Source: Rhodospirillales bacterium
Lineage (GTDB): Bacteria > Pseudomonadota > Alphaproteobacteria > SP197
NCBI GenBank assembly: GCA_014323865.1
Contig: JACONG010000016.1
Location: forward strand, 670,523-734,522
DNA length: 64,000 bases
Direction: 5' to 3'
Below, piece after piece: positions 8,507-17,878 of the stretch. A program made the position numbers and the translations under genes. How positions within the stretch are numbered: the stretch's first letter is position 1; each line of letters begins with the position of its first letter. The notes beneath the pieces are model-generated. The model was not told the DNA's origin. It did no database searches and saw only the letters and a program-made list of their open reading frames with translations.

Positions 8507-9460
8507 TCAGATGTTGGCGAACAGGCTAGGCCAGATCGCGGCCAGCAGCATTATCCAGAGCGGAAGGGTGACGACGCAGGCAAGCGCGGTGGCCGAGACG
8601 GCGGCGGCGACCGATTGCTCTTGGCTTCGGTACTGCACGGCAAGCACGTAAGCGGTGTTGGCCGTCGGGCTTGCCGCGCAGACGACGGCGGCGGCGAGCA
8701 GGAAGGGGTCGAGCCCCAGCAGCAGGCCGGAGGCGAGCACGAACGCCGGCACGATCACCAGCTTCAGGGTCGAGACCGCGAGAATGCGGGAGGCCTCGGC
8801 GCGCACGTCCTCCAGCCGGATCGCGGCACCGATCGCAAAGAGCGCGCAGGGCGTCAGCCCCTGGCCCAGGAGATCAAGATAACCCTCCGCGACATCGGGC
8901 ACCGGCAGACGCAGCAGGGCAAACCCGAATCCGAGCAGCGCCGGCCAGATCATCGGACTGCGCAGCAGCTGGAGCGCCTGCTTCGGAATCGACGGGGCTG
9001 CGGTACCCTCGCCTGCCGTGCCCTCCAGCAGGACGATACAGAGCGGTACCATCAGGCCGGCGATCACGATGTTGGCGATGGCGGCCGGCGGCACGCCTTC
9101 GGAACCGAACACGGCATAGAGGATCGGCAGCGAGACGAAGCCCGTGTTCGCGACCACGGCCGCCATGGCCGAGACGGCGCGGCTGCGCCCGTCGCAGCCC
9201 AGCAGGTGGCACGGCATCCAGCGCAGGGCGAGGAGCGCGATCACCGAACCCACCCCGAAGGCGAGCCAGAAGTCGCCGCCCAGCAGTCCTTCGATCGGAT
9301 GGCGCGCCACAATGGAAAACATCAGCGAGGGCACGCAGATGAAGTAGGCGAAGCGGATCAGGTGTTCGGCCATCGCCCGCGACACCACGCCCGTCCGCAC
9401 GGCGAAGAACCCGGTCAGGATCACCGCAAAGGCCGGTGCAATGACGGTCAGGACGTGCAA
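8507..9460 (-). CDS. AEC family permease (auxin efflux carrier / malonate transporter type)
   Basis: A 317-aa integral membrane protein with about ten predicted helices in the two five-helix repeats typical of the AEC family. It begins directly in the first helix (MHVLTVIAPAFAVILTGFFA). The central VANTGFVSLPIL and late CAASPTANTAYVLAVQY motifs correspond to the conserved broken helices. Members export or import organic acids such as malonate or malate; the substrate cannot be told here. It lies downstream of the Smr gene on the same strand, separated by about 200 nt with a palindromic repeat, so it probably has its own promoter. Confidence 0.88.
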   Translation of the reverse strand: MHVLTVIAPAFAVILTGFFAVRTGVVSRAMAEHLIRFAYFICVPSLMFSIVARHPIEGLLGGDFWLAFGVGSVIALLALRWMPCHLLGCDGRSRAVSAMAAVVANTGFVSLPILYAVFGSEGVPPAAIANIVIAGLMVPLCIVLLEGTAGEGTAAPSIPKQALQLLRSPMIWPALLGFGFALLRLPVPDVAEGYLDLLGQGLTPCALFAIGAAIRLEDVRAEASRILAVSTLKLVIVPAFVLASGLLLGLDPFLLAAAVVCAASPTANTAYVLAVQYRSQEQSVAAAVSATALACVVTLPLWIMLLAAIWPSLFANI

Positions 9461-9485
9461 GGCGATAGGGGCGTTCGAGGATTCT

Positions 9486-9657
9486 CTCTCCCGGGATCGG
9501 GAGAGGGCAGAGGTGAGGGTCGATCAGCGTACATCGCGGTGCCAGCGGGTCCAACTCAGGGCGGCAACCCTCACCCGGCTGCGGCTATGGTTCGGCTGCT
9601 TCTCGCCAAGCCTTCGCTGCCCTCTAGCCACAGGAAAGAGGGATCGCCGATCGGCTG
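9486..9657. repeat. REP-like palindromic intergenic sequence
   Basis: A perfect hairpin at 9486-9505 (8-bp arms CTCTCCCG/CGGGAGAG, loop GGAT) is followed by GAGGTGAGGGT and, further on, by CCCTCACCCGGCTGCGGCT and CAGGAAAGAGGG. These pieces match the style of alphaproteobacterial REP-type repeats that fold into a long imperfect cruciform. The element may also end transcription from the Smr gene. Confidence 0.5.
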
Positions 9658-10242
9658 TCATCGCGATTTCTTGAGCAGGACGTAGAACGCGCCTTCGCCG
9701 CCGTGCCAAGGCTGGGCGGGCGAGACGGCGAGCACGCGGCTACGGTTGGACGGCGCGTTTAGCCAGCGCGGCAGCTGGGCGCGCAGCACGCCGGTGCACT
9801 CCTCGAGCGGGGCCTTCTGGCCCTTGCCGGTGATCACCAAGACGCAGCGGCAGCCCCGGCCGTGGGCTCGGGCAATGAAGTCGTCGAGCGCGGCATGGGC
9901 CTCCTGCTGGCGCATGCCGTGGAAGTCAATGCGGGCGTCGATCGTCATCTGGCCGCGGCGGAAGCGCTGCGCCTGGCGTTTGTCGACGTTGTGCACCTCG
10001 CCGAGTACGATCTCGCCGCGGACGTTCGCCGTGCGCGGGCGGTGCGGTGCCGACGGTGTGGTGCCGTGGTGCGGCTTGTCGTCGAGCAGGGAGGGCGTGT
10101 CGCCCTCGGCGTCGAGCACGTCGGATGGCGCCGGCCGTTCGGGCCGCTCGCGTCCGGGCAAGGGATCGACCGACTGGGTCACGCGCTGCCAGAGCCTGGC
10201 GTCCTCGTCGTCGAGCGGCGACTGGTCCTTGCCCTGGGACAC
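9658..10242 (-). CDS. Smr/MutS2-C domain protein
   Basis: A 194-aa protein. The first 90 residues are charged, proline-rich and probably disordered. The C-terminal half is an Smr domain: IDFHGMRQQEAHAALDDF (the LDLHG-like motif), then VLVITGKG (the GxG motif), and WLNAPSNRSRVLAVSPAQPWHGGEGAFYVLL cut by family-typical residues. Stand-alone Smr proteins act as nicking nucleases or RNases. In alphaproteobacteria this gene usually sits directly behind mltA. Here about 4 kb of other genes intervene. It starts 3 nt after the stop of the broken oxygenase gene. Confidence 0.88.
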   Translation of the reverse strand: MSQGKDQSPLDDEDARLWQRVTQSVDPLPGRERPERPAPSDVLDAEGDTPSLLDDKPHHGTTPSAPHRPRTANVRGEIVLGEVHNVDKRQAQRFRRGQMTIDARIDFHGMRQQEAHAALDDFIARAHGRGCRCVLVITGKGQKAPLEECTGVLRAQLPRWLNAPSNRSRVLAVSPAQPWHGGEGAFYVLLKKSR

Positions 10243-10245
10243 GCC

Positions 10246-10993
10246 TTACTCCGCCGGGATCGGCGCTGCGGGAACCGGTACGCCGAGCGCGCAGGCGAGG
10301 AGCCGCTGGAACTCCCAGATGGTGCGTTCCTTCTCGCCCAGCCGGCCGGAGACGACGTGGTCGGACTTCAGGGAGCGGGCGATCGATTCGAGGATCGTGC
10401 GGTCTTCCATGTTGACCCGGTCGAAAGTCTCCTTGATCTCCACCCGCATGGCGGCGCGCTCCTGACCCTCTTCGGGCCACAATGGCGCGGCGATGGTGCC
10501 GCCCCAGAGCACGCGCACGCGCACGCGGTCCGGTCCGTCGGGCTGGAGCGACATCCAGAAGCCGCGGTTGAGCGAGGCCGAGACCACGTGGCTCGGGTCG
10601 GCGGCATCAACGGGAAGCGGGCGCGTGTGTCGTCGTCGGTGTCGGTCCAGATCTTCTCCTGCAGGCGGCTGGTGTCCATCCAGTGGATGTTCCAGCCTGC
10701 CTCGCCCGGTTCGCACCAGACCCCTGGGTCGGGGTGAACGGCTGCAGCGTGTGTTTGTGGCTCGAGAACAGGTGATAGCTCTCGGTGAAGTTCTCGGCGA
10801 GGGACTTCCAGTTGCAGTCCCAGACCTCGTCGGTGCGACCGACGCAGACCCGGTCGGACTTGAAGAGATGCTTGATCTCGCGGGCCGTGAAGGCGGCGCC
10901 GTTGTAGACACCGGACGGCAGCGTCGTTGCCTGCTCGAACGGCAAGGCGACGGTTCGCCCGAGATCGGCGAGCAGATGATCGAGGTCTGACAT
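10246..10993 (-). pseudogene. Ring-hydroxylating oxygenase alpha subunit lacking its Rieske domain
   Basis: The N-terminus (FTAREIKHLFKSDRVCVGR) matches the start of Rieske non-haem iron oxygenase alpha subunits. It continues directly into DCNWKSLAENFTESYHLF, the beginning of the catalytic domain with its iron-binding region. The roughly 130-170 residues between, with the CxH...CxxH Rieske cluster, are missing without loss of frame. After the motif ending FTPTQG there is a frameshift near 10735 and another near 10610. The last part (HVVSASLNRGFWMSLQPDG to the stop at 10246) is again recognisable. A gene that once oxidised a ring or quaternary amine is therefore dead. Confidence 0.82.
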
Positions 10994-11074
10994 GCGTCGT
11001 TTTCTGCAGTCGGGACGAGGATGAGAACCAGCAATTAAATCAAGAGTGCCGTCGGGGGAAGTCGTTATCGACCC

Positions 11075-11668
11075 TTACGCCAGGATTGCGAGTCCGCCGC
11101 CGGCGACCAGTCCGGGAATCAGCAGCAGGCACCAGCGGAGCCGCAGGCGTTCACCGGCAGGTTCGTTCTGCCACATACGTTTCGCCGCGCGAACCTCGGG
11201 TCCGCAGAGATGATCGGGCCAGGACATCGCTGTGATCCCTCTCAAGACTGACCGAGACACGCCAAGTCCGCGCCGAAGAAACGCGCCGAGGCAATCCAGA
11301 TCGACCAGGCCAGATAGGCTAGGCCAGATCGGCCAGGCAAGCAGCAATCCGTCGTCCAGAGCCTGCCGCCAACCGCGAACAAGGGCCAGCCTGTAGGCCA
11401 GCGGCGTTGTGACAAGAGGCACGACAAGGCCGGGGATTCCGAAGATGCTGCTGGCGGCAATCGGAAGCCAGAACGCCAAGGCTGAAACGGCAAGGCACAG
11501 GGCCAGTTCCCAGAGGGGCTTCGCCAGAAACGCCACCAGCCAGGCGAAGACCGCCGACCGGAACAAAAACCGATCCAGCCAGGGCTGGGCTTCGAACTGG
11601 CCCTCCGATTGCGAGCAAATCGGGAAACCAGGCGCAAGCGCGACAATCGGAAAGGGGATCAGGATCAA
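11075..11668 (-). CDS. Hypothetical membrane protein
   Basis: A 197-aa frame with three or four hydrophobic segments (for example SAVFAWLVAFLAKPLWELAL, LAFWLPIAASSIFGIPGLVV, and a C-terminal CLLLIPGLVAGGGLAILA). No family recognised. The only start I find is TTG at 11668, with no clear ribosome-binding site. The hydrophobic pattern is continuous to the stop, which argues for a real gene or a recently lost one. It lies just downstream of lutC on the same strand. Confidence 0.5.
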   Translation of the reverse strand: MILIPFPIVALAPGFPICSQSEGQFEAQPWLDRFLFRSAVFAWLVAFLAKPLWELALCLAVSALAFWLPIAASSIFGIPGLVVPLVTTPLAYRLALVRGWRQALDDGLLLAWPIWPSLSGLVDLDCLGAFLRRGLGVSRSVLRGITAMSWPDHLCGPEVRAAKRMWQNEPAGERLRLRWCLLLIPGLVAGGGLAILA

Positions 11669-11686
11669 TCCGACTTCGAGCGTTGA

Positions 11687-12355
11687 TCAATCATCCCGCA
11701 CCACCACGATGTGGAGGTAGCGGGGGCCGTGGACGCCGGTCTGCACGGTCAGTTCGATGTCGCCCGTGCGGCTGATGCCGGTGACCATGTTGACGGTGCG
11801 GGGCACGGGGCCGCGAGCGCGGATGCGGTCCCAGACGTCCTCGCAGGACCCGGTGATCTCGGATTCCCGCACGATGGCGATGTGGATCTCGGGCAGGAAG
11901 TTCATGGTGGCGGGGCTGTCGCCGCCGGATGCCATGACCAGTGTGCCGGTCTCGGCGACGGCGCCGAAGGCGCGGTTGATGCCGATGCGGTCGGCGTCCC
12001 GCGGCGCGCGCTTGTGGACGGTCATGGTGCCCGCGGCCCAGTCCATCGCATCGAGATCGGGGTGCGGCGCGATGGCGGCTTCGGCGGGCAGGTTGCGGCC
12101 CCTGAGGTAGTCGGCCACGGCTTCGGGCACATCCTCGGCGATCGCCACGAAGCTGACGGTGGCATCGACCTGCTGTGCCTTCTCGACGAAGAGGTCGATC
12201 AGAGCGGCCCGGTCGAGGTCGATGCGGGCGGGCTGGAGATGGCGGCTCCGGCCCTTGAGCCGCGCTGTGACCGTGGCGCGCGCCTGCGTTTCGGTGCCCT
12301 CGGATCGCGCAATGCCGTGGCGGATGCGGCCGAGGATGGCGTCGCGTGCGCTCAT
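11687..12355 (-). CDS. lutC: LutC: LUD-domain protein of lactate oxidation
   Basis: A 222-aa LUD-domain protein (LutC/YkgG). The domain covers roughly residues 60-222, with GINRAFGAVAETGTLVMAS and the C-terminal GPRYLHIVVV typical of the family. It is the third subunit of the LutABC complex that oxidises L-lactate to pyruvate. The start MSARDA at 12355 overlaps the lutB stop as ATGA, giving tight translational coupling; an ATG two codons upstream is possible. The gene order matches the classic lutABC operon. No lactate permease or LldR regulator adjoins it. Confidence 0.93.
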   Translation of the reverse strand: MSARDAILGRIRHGIARSEGTETQARATVTARLKGRSRHLQPARIDLDRAALIDLFVEKAQQVDATVSFVAIAEDVPEAVADYLRGRNLPAEAAIAPHPDLDAMDWAAGTMTVHKRAPRDADRIGINRAFGAVAETGTLVMASGGDSPATMNFLPEIHIAIVRESEITGSCEDVWDRIRARGPVPRTVNMVTGISRTGDIELTVQTGVHGPRYLHIVVVRDD

Positions 12356-13788
12356 GCCCATGTTCCGGGCCGCTCACCCTTCTTCCAGCGTGTCTGGAAG
12401 CTGGTGCCCTGGGGTGCCGCGAGATCGCGGTCCCGGGTCCAGGCGCCGGCGCCCGGCAGGCTGGCGAACCGCCCCCGCTTCCCGGCGCGCCCGGCCAGAA
12501 CGCACATCGCGAGATTCGTCGCCCAGCGATAGAGGCCGGGACGTTTGGCAAAGGCCGCCCAGAGCGAGAGGCCGTTGCGCGCTGCCGCCGGTGCCCGACC
12601 CGACCGGGCCTCCTCCTCGCGCAGGTGGCGCAGCATCTTCGGGATCGGGATGCGCATGGGGCAGACCGCCTCGCAGCGGCCGCAGAGCGACGACGCGTTG
12701 GGCAGGTGGTTGGTCTCGGCCAGGCCCGCGAGCGCGGGCGTCAGGACCGCGCCGACGGGGCCGGAGTAGGTCGAGCCGTAGGCGTGACCGCCGACCTTGC
12801 CGTAGACAGGGCAGGCGTTGAGACAGCAGCCGCAGCGGATACAGCGCAGGATCTCCTCGGTCGGCGAACCCAGCAGCGCCGAACGCCCGTTGTCGACCAG
12901 CACGACATGGAAGGCCTCGGGTCCGTCGATGTCGCCGGGCCGCCGGGTCCCTGCCGAAAACGACGTGTAGGACGACATCTCCTGGCCAGTGCCCGAGCGC
13001 GCCAGGATGCGCATGATCGAGGTCGCGTCCTCGAGCGAGGGCACGACCTTCTCGATCCCCGCCACGACGAGATGGACCCGGGGCAGGAGCTGGGTGAGAT
13101 CGCCGTTGCCCTCGTTCGTCACAATCACGGTCTGGCCGGTCTCGGCGATCAGGAAGTTGGCGCCAGTGATGCCGACATCGGCCTTGAGGAAGCGCTGGCG
13201 CAGCACGGCACGGGCATCGGCCAGCAGGCCATCGACGTCGTCAGGCCCGCGGTCGGCCAGATCGGGGTGGTGATCGTTGAAGAGTTCCGCGACCTGCTGG
13301 CGGTTCTTGTGGATTGCGGGCGCGATGATGTGGCTGGGCGGCTCGCCGGCAAGCTGGATGATGTATTCGCCGAGATCGGTCTCGACCGGTGTGATGCCGT
13401 TGGCTTCGAGATAGGCGTTGAGGCCGATCTCCTCGCCCACCATGGTCTTGCCCTTGGTCACGGTCTTCGCGTTTTCGGCCCTGCAGATCGCCAGCACCAG
13501 ATTGCGCGCCTCGGCATCGTCGCGTGCCCAGTGGACGTGACCGCCGGAAGCCTCGACAGCGTTCTCGAAGGCCTCGAGGTAGAGGTCGAGGTGTTCGAGC
13601 GTGTGAGTCTTGATGCCGACCGCGATGTCGCGCAGGTCGTCGAACTCGGGCAGCGACTCCCGGGCATTGGCGCGCCGCTGCAGGAAGTTGCCCTTCAGCT
13701 TGACGAGATTGTCCTGCAGCACCTCGTCTTCGAGCGCTTTCGCCGCTTGCTGCTTGAACCGGCTGCTGGTGAGCTGATGCAGGGTCAT
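12352..13788 (-). CDS. lutB: LutB: iron-sulfur lactate utilisation protein
   Basis: A 478-aa protein with an N-terminal LUD domain (TVTKGKTMVGEEIGLN, VGITGANFLIAETG) and a C-terminal ferredoxin-like domain with two 4Fe-4S motifs, CIRCGCCLNACP and CGRCEAVCPM. This is the electron-transfer subunit of the LutABC complex. Start at ATG 13788 overlaps the lutA stop by four bases (ATGA); the stop likewise overlaps lutC. The residues after about 430 (W-rich, basic) form the usual family tail. Confidence 0.95.
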   Translation of the reverse strand: MTLHQLTSSRFKQQAAKALEDEVLQDNLVKLKGNFLQRRANARESLPEFDDLRDIAVGIKTHTLEHLDLYLEAFENAVEASGGHVHWARDDAEARNLVLAICRAENAKTVTKGKTMVGEEIGLNAYLEANGITPVETDLGEYIIQLAGEPPSHIIAPAIHKNRQQVAELFNDHHPDLADRGPDDVDGLLADARAVLRQRFLKADVGITGANFLIAETGQTVIVTNEGNGDLTQLLPRVHLVVAGIEKVVPSLEDATSIMRILARSGTGQEMSSYTSFSAGTRRPGDIDGPEAFHVVLVDNGRSALLGSPTEEILRCIRCGCCLNACPVYGKVGGHAYGSTYSGPVGAVLTPALAGLAETNHLPNASSLCGRCEAVCPMRIPIPKMLRHLREEEARSGRAPAAARNGLSLWAAFAKRPGLYRWATNLAMCVLAGRAGKRGRFASLPGAGAWTRDRDLAAPQGTSFQTRWKKGERPGTWA

Positions 13789-14564
13789 CGGCCGGGTTCT
13801 GCGATGGCCGGTGTTTCGAGGTCGCCGGCCAGCACCTCGGCGATGTGCCGGACCTCGACCCTGGAGCCGCGGCGCTTGAGGGTTCCCACGATGTTGAGCA
13901 GGCAGCCGAGGTCGGCGGCGAGCGCGAGGTCGGCGCCGGTTTCCTCCAGGCGGTCGGCCTTGTCGCGCGCCATGGCCGCTGAGATGTCGGGATACTTGGC
14001 GGCGAAGGTGCCGCCGAAGCCGCAACAGATGTCCCGGTCGGTTGCTTCGGCAAGCGTCAGGCCCTCGACCGACGCGAGCAGAGCGCGCGGCTGCTCGCGC
14101 GTGCCGGTCTCTCGCAGACAGGAGCAGGAGTCGTGGATTGTCACTGTGGCGTCGCAGCGCGCGTCGACCGTGGTCATGCCGGCGACCTCCACGAGATAGC
14201 GGGTCAGCTCCCAGGTGCGCCCGGCGAGATCGGCGGCGCGGGCTTCATCCTCGGTGCCGGCGAAGAGTTCAGGATAGTGCCTGATCACCATGCCGGCGCA
14301 CGAGCCCGAGGGGGCGACCACATGGTCGTAGCCCTCGAAGGCGTCCAGCATGGTGCGGGCGATCGCCATGGCGTGGTCCCGTTCGCCGGAGTTGTAGGCC
14401 GGCTGGCCGCAGCACGACTGAAGCGGCACCTCGACCGTGCAGCCGGCATCCTCGAGCAGCTTCACCGTGGCGAATCCGACCGTCGGCCGAAAGAGATCGA
14501 CCAGGCAGGTCACGAGAAGCGCCACGCGGGGCGATGAAACGGGTTCGGTCATGGGTTCCGACAA
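13785..14564 (-). CDS. lutA: LutA: CCG-domain subunit of lactate oxidation
   Basis: A 259-aa protein with two cysteine-rich CCG domains: SCCGQPAYNSG in the first half and CCGFGGTFAAKYP in the second, with additional cysteines in SGSCAGM and HDSCSCLR. These motifs coordinate iron-sulfur clusters in LutA/GlcF/HdrB-type proteins. It is first in the lutABC operon, read leftward. Start MSEPM at 14564, with a second ATG at 14552. The mltA stop lies 22 nt upstream on the same strand, so lutA may be co-transcribed with mltA. Confidence 0.94.
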   Translation of the reverse strand: MSEPMTEPVSSPRVALLVTCLVDLFRPTVGFATVKLLEDAGCTVEVPLQSCCGQPAYNSGERDHAMAIARTMLDAFEGYDHVVAPSGSCAGMVIRHYPELFAGTEDEARAADLAGRTWELTRYLVEVAGMTTVDARCDATVTIHDSCSCLRETGTREQPRALLASVEGLTLAEATDRDICCGFGGTFAAKYPDISAAMARDKADRLEETGADLALAADLGCLLNIVGTLKRRGSRVEVRHIAEVLAGDLETPAIAEPGR

Positions 14565-14585
14565 CGGCGAGGCAGCCGCAGACTG

Positions 14586-15719
<1,134 letters not shown>

Positions 15720-15721
15720 GA

Positions 15722-16393
15722 TCAGTTCGGACTGCGTGTGGCGACAAGCTGCCAGTTGGGATCGCGCGAATGGGTGTCGCGCGCGAAGGTCCAGATATCA
15801 ACGACCTCGACCGGATGGGTCGGATCGCCCGCGACGATACGTTCTTCGCTGTCCTTGACGATGTCGGTCTGGTCGCTCTCGAAGCGTATCGTGATATGCG
15901 CTTCGCGGCCCTTCATCTCGGCTTCGATCGGTTCGCACTTGTTGATGGCGACAAGCTCCATCATGCGCGTGGTGTCGCCGACGTCGCGCTCTTCGACGGC
16001 CCGTGTGAAGCTGCGATAGACACCACTGTCGAGGTAGGTCCTGACCCTCTCGAGTTCGCCCTTGTGGTAGGCGTCGATGATCATCTCGAAGGCCGAGCGG
16101 GCACCGGCGAGGAACTGCTCGAGATCGAAATTGCGGTCGGCCAGCTGAATCTGGGTGACGCCTGCCTTGAGCGGGGCGTCGAGGCCAGCCACAAGGTCCT
16201 CCGACTCGTCGCCGGGTCGCAGCGGCACGACCTTCTCATCATCGGCGGCGTCGGCACCGGAATCCGGCAGAGGAGAGCTAGGCGGCTGCTCATGGCCGGT
16301 ACGACGGCCCAGCACATTGAAGAGCTTGAAGAAGATAACGCCTGCAAGAACGGCGAAGAAGAGGGTTTCAATGCTCACGGAGGCCGCTTTCAA
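15722..16393 (-). CDS. Tim44-like domain protein (TimA type)
   Basis: A 223-aa protein with one N-terminal membrane helix (IETLFFAVLAGVIFFKLFNV), a Pro/Ser/Asp-rich linker (about 30-70), and a Tim44/MRPL45 domain (FLAGARSAFEMIIDAYHKGE, then VDIWTFARD near the end). Tim44 relatives in alphaproteobacteria are inner-membrane proteins thought to aid export or assembly of membrane proteins. It heads the operon with mltA and is divergent from fxsA and secB, the canonical alphaproteobacterial arrangement. GTG at 16378 is an alternative start. Confidence 0.92.
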   Translation of the reverse strand: MKAASVSIETLFFAVLAGVIFFKLFNVLGRRTGHEQPPSSPLPDSGADAADDEKVVPLRPGDESEDLVAGLDAPLKAGVTQIQLADRNFDLEQFLAGARSAFEMIIDAYHKGELERVRTYLDSGVYRSFTRAVEERDVGDTTRMMELVAINKCEPIEAEMKGREAHITIRFESDQTDIVKDSEERIVAGDPTHPVEVVDIWTFARDTHSRDPNWQLVATRSPN

Positions 16394-16486
16394 TCCTGCG
16401 TTCAGTTGGGCCGGAGAGGCTCTGGATCCACGTTCCCGAACCGCTACCGGATGAGCCTAGAGCAGTTTCGGTCCGGAGGGAATCGC

Positions 16487-16510
16487 TGGCACGGTGCCGG
16501 TACCGTGCCA
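16487..16510. promoter_or_regulatory. 24-bp near-perfect palindrome in divergent promoter region
   Basis: Arms TGGCACGGT and ACCGTGCCA flank a GC-rich centre; the dyad is nearly perfect across 24 bp. It lies between the divergent Tim44-like/mltA and fxsA/secB transcription units, only 8 nt before ATG 16519 and 36 nt before the alternative fxsA start at 16546. There is no T-run, so an operator or structured leader is more likely than a terminator. The cognate regulator is unknown. Confidence 0.5.
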
Positions 16511-16518
16511 ATATAGAG

Positions 16519-17016
16519 ATGGCATCTTCTGCGGTGCCATCAACCATGCCCATTCTGCTTCTTTCGCTGTTTCTCGGCGTACCCCTCATCGAGGTCTACC
16601 TCTTCATTGAGCTCGGCAGCCTCATCGGCGCGCTCTGGACCGTGCTGTTGTGCGTCGCGACCGCGGTGACCGGTGCGGCACTGGTGCGCCATCAGGGTCG
16701 TGCCGTGACGATAAGCGCGCAGGAGGCCATGCGCGCGGGCCGCATGCCCGCGGTCGAGGCCTTCGACGGCATCTGCATTCTCGCCGCCGGCATGATGCTT
16801 CTGACCCCCGGCTTCTTCACGGATACGGGCGGATTGCTGCTCCTGATGCCGCCGGTTCGGCACATGTTGCGGCACTTTGCGGCACGCCATGTCGAGACTG
16901 TCGAGGTCAGGATGCGGGCCGGTCCCGGCGGGCCGGTGATGGACGGCGAGTGGGAGGTCGTGAACGACCCGGCCCAACCCCGCAACGATCCCCGTCTGCG
17001 CGGTCCGGGCGCGTGA
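16519..17016 (+). CDS. fxsA: FxsA family membrane protein
   Basis: A 165-aa protein, or 156 aa from the internal ATG 16546, which begins with the family start MPILLLSLFLGVPLIEVYLF. Three hydrophobic segments and LTPGFFTDTGGLLLLMPPVR identify FxsA, a cytoplasmic-membrane protein known from suppression of F-factor exclusion of phage T7. Its normal role is unclear. The tail is acidic and proline-rich. It precedes secB on the same strand, a common neighbour. The palindrome immediately upstream favours the second ATG as the true start. Confidence 0.9.
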   Translation: MASSAVPSTMPILLLSLFLGVPLIEVYLFIELGSLIGALWTVLLCVATAVTGAALVRHQGRAVTISAQEAMRAGRMPAVEAFDGICILAAGMMLLTPGFFTDTGGLLLLMPPVRHMLRHFAARHVETVEVRMRAGPGGPVMDGEWEVVNDPAQPRNDPRLRGPGA

Positions 17017-17140
17017 ACCCGATCGGCGACGCCGACGCCATGGCGATCATACGCCATTGCAAGTCCCTGGGTGCGGTTGTTCCCGCCCCGCTCCCATGCT
17101 AGCCAACGTCGGAATTTCCGCCCTTCGTGGAGTAGACACC

Positions 17141-17653
17141 ATGGCCGACGAGATCCCGGACGCAGCGGCTCCCGCAGCACCTGCGGCCGGCGCAGCGGTC
17201 CAGCCCAAGCTGATGCTGCACAGCCAGTTCCTTCAGGACCTGTCGTTCGAGAACCCGCAGGGTGCCAAGAGCTTCTCGCGCGCCGATATCAAACCCCAGG
17301 TTCAGGTCAACCTGAACGTCGACTCGCGCAAGCTGGGCGAGACGCTCCACGAGGTTTCGCTCAAAATCACGGCGAACGCGACGCATGAGAACGAGGCCTG
17401 CTTCCTCGTCGAACTCGACTATCGCGGCGTCTTCTCGCTCACCGGCGCCGATGAGACGGTTCTCTCGCAGGTGCTGCTGATCGAAGGTCCGCGCAACATC
17501 TTCCCGTTCGCCCGCCGCATCATCGCCGATACCGTGCGTGACGGCGGTTTTCCGCCGCTCATGCTCGAGCCGGTCGACTTTGTCACGCTCTACCGCAGCC
17601 ACGCCCGGCGCACCCCGGCCGAGGGTGGCGCCGAGGCCGTACCGGCGACCTAG
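17141..17653 (+). CDS. secB: Protein-export chaperone SecB
   Basis: A 170-aa SecB. After an Ala/Pro-rich leader, residues 25-150 form the SecB fold, with HSQFLQDLSFENP and YRGVFSLTG, and the PLMLEPVDFVTLY end typical of the family. The homotetramer keeps preproteins unfolded and delivers them to SecA. Start ATG 17141 (ACCATGGCC) agrees with family length. A hairpin-forming dispersed repeat begins 5 nt after the stop. Confidence 0.95.
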   Translation: MADEIPDAAAPAAPAAGAAVQPKLMLHSQFLQDLSFENPQGAKSFSRADIKPQVQVNLNVDSRKLGETLHEVSLKITANATHENEACFLVELDYRGVFSLTGADETVLSQVLLIEGPRNIFPFARRIIADTVRDGGFPPLMLEPVDFVTLYRSHARRTPAEGGAEAVPAT

Positions 17654-17657
17654 GACC

Positions 17658-17746
17658 TATCCCGTTCAGCCTATCCTGTTCAGATTGAATCAATCTGAAC
17701 GGGTGACGATGCTCCGAGTCTTTGGATGCGGAGCGGATTCACGCAC
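17658..17746. repeat. Dispersed intergenic repeat, copy A
   Basis: This 89-bp sequence recurs in inverted orientation at 53596-53671. Shared blocks include GGGTGACGATGCTCC and GAGCGGATTCACGCAC. Copy A has an extra duplicated segment and a strong hairpin at 17678-17700 (11-bp arms GTTCAGATTGA/TCAATCTGAAC around one base). It lies between secB and a truncated NusG/RfaH-like frame, and its right end coincides with that frame's stop codon. Confidence 0.75.
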
Positions 17747-17868
17747 TAGAGCGCTTCGACACGGTCCGCGCCCACCTGGACACGGACGGTGCGATCCATC
17801 AGGGACAACAGAATCGCGACGTGGGCCTCGTCCCGGGATATGGTCTGGACGACGTACCAGCGTTTCAT
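17746..17868 (-). pseudogene. Stub of a NusG/RfaH-like antiterminator
   Basis: A 40-codon frame starting MKRWYVVQTISRDEAHVA, closely resembling the NusG N-terminal (NGN) start, M-x-x-W-Y-V-V-Q-T...EA. It begins 10 nt after the isomerase stop on the same strand and ends at a TAG that lies exactly on the edge of the dispersed repeat. Full-length RfaH-like proteins have about 160-180 aa, so about three quarters is missing. RfaH-type antiterminators typically accompany surface-polysaccharide operons such as this one, which supports the assignment. Confidence 0.5.
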
Positions 17869-17878
17869 GGCACCGGGT

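Noticed and set aside
12346-14199. A 617-codon plus-strand frame opposite lutA/lutB
   Set aside because: It runs antisense to two genes with unmistakable iron-sulfur motifs; no motif of its own.
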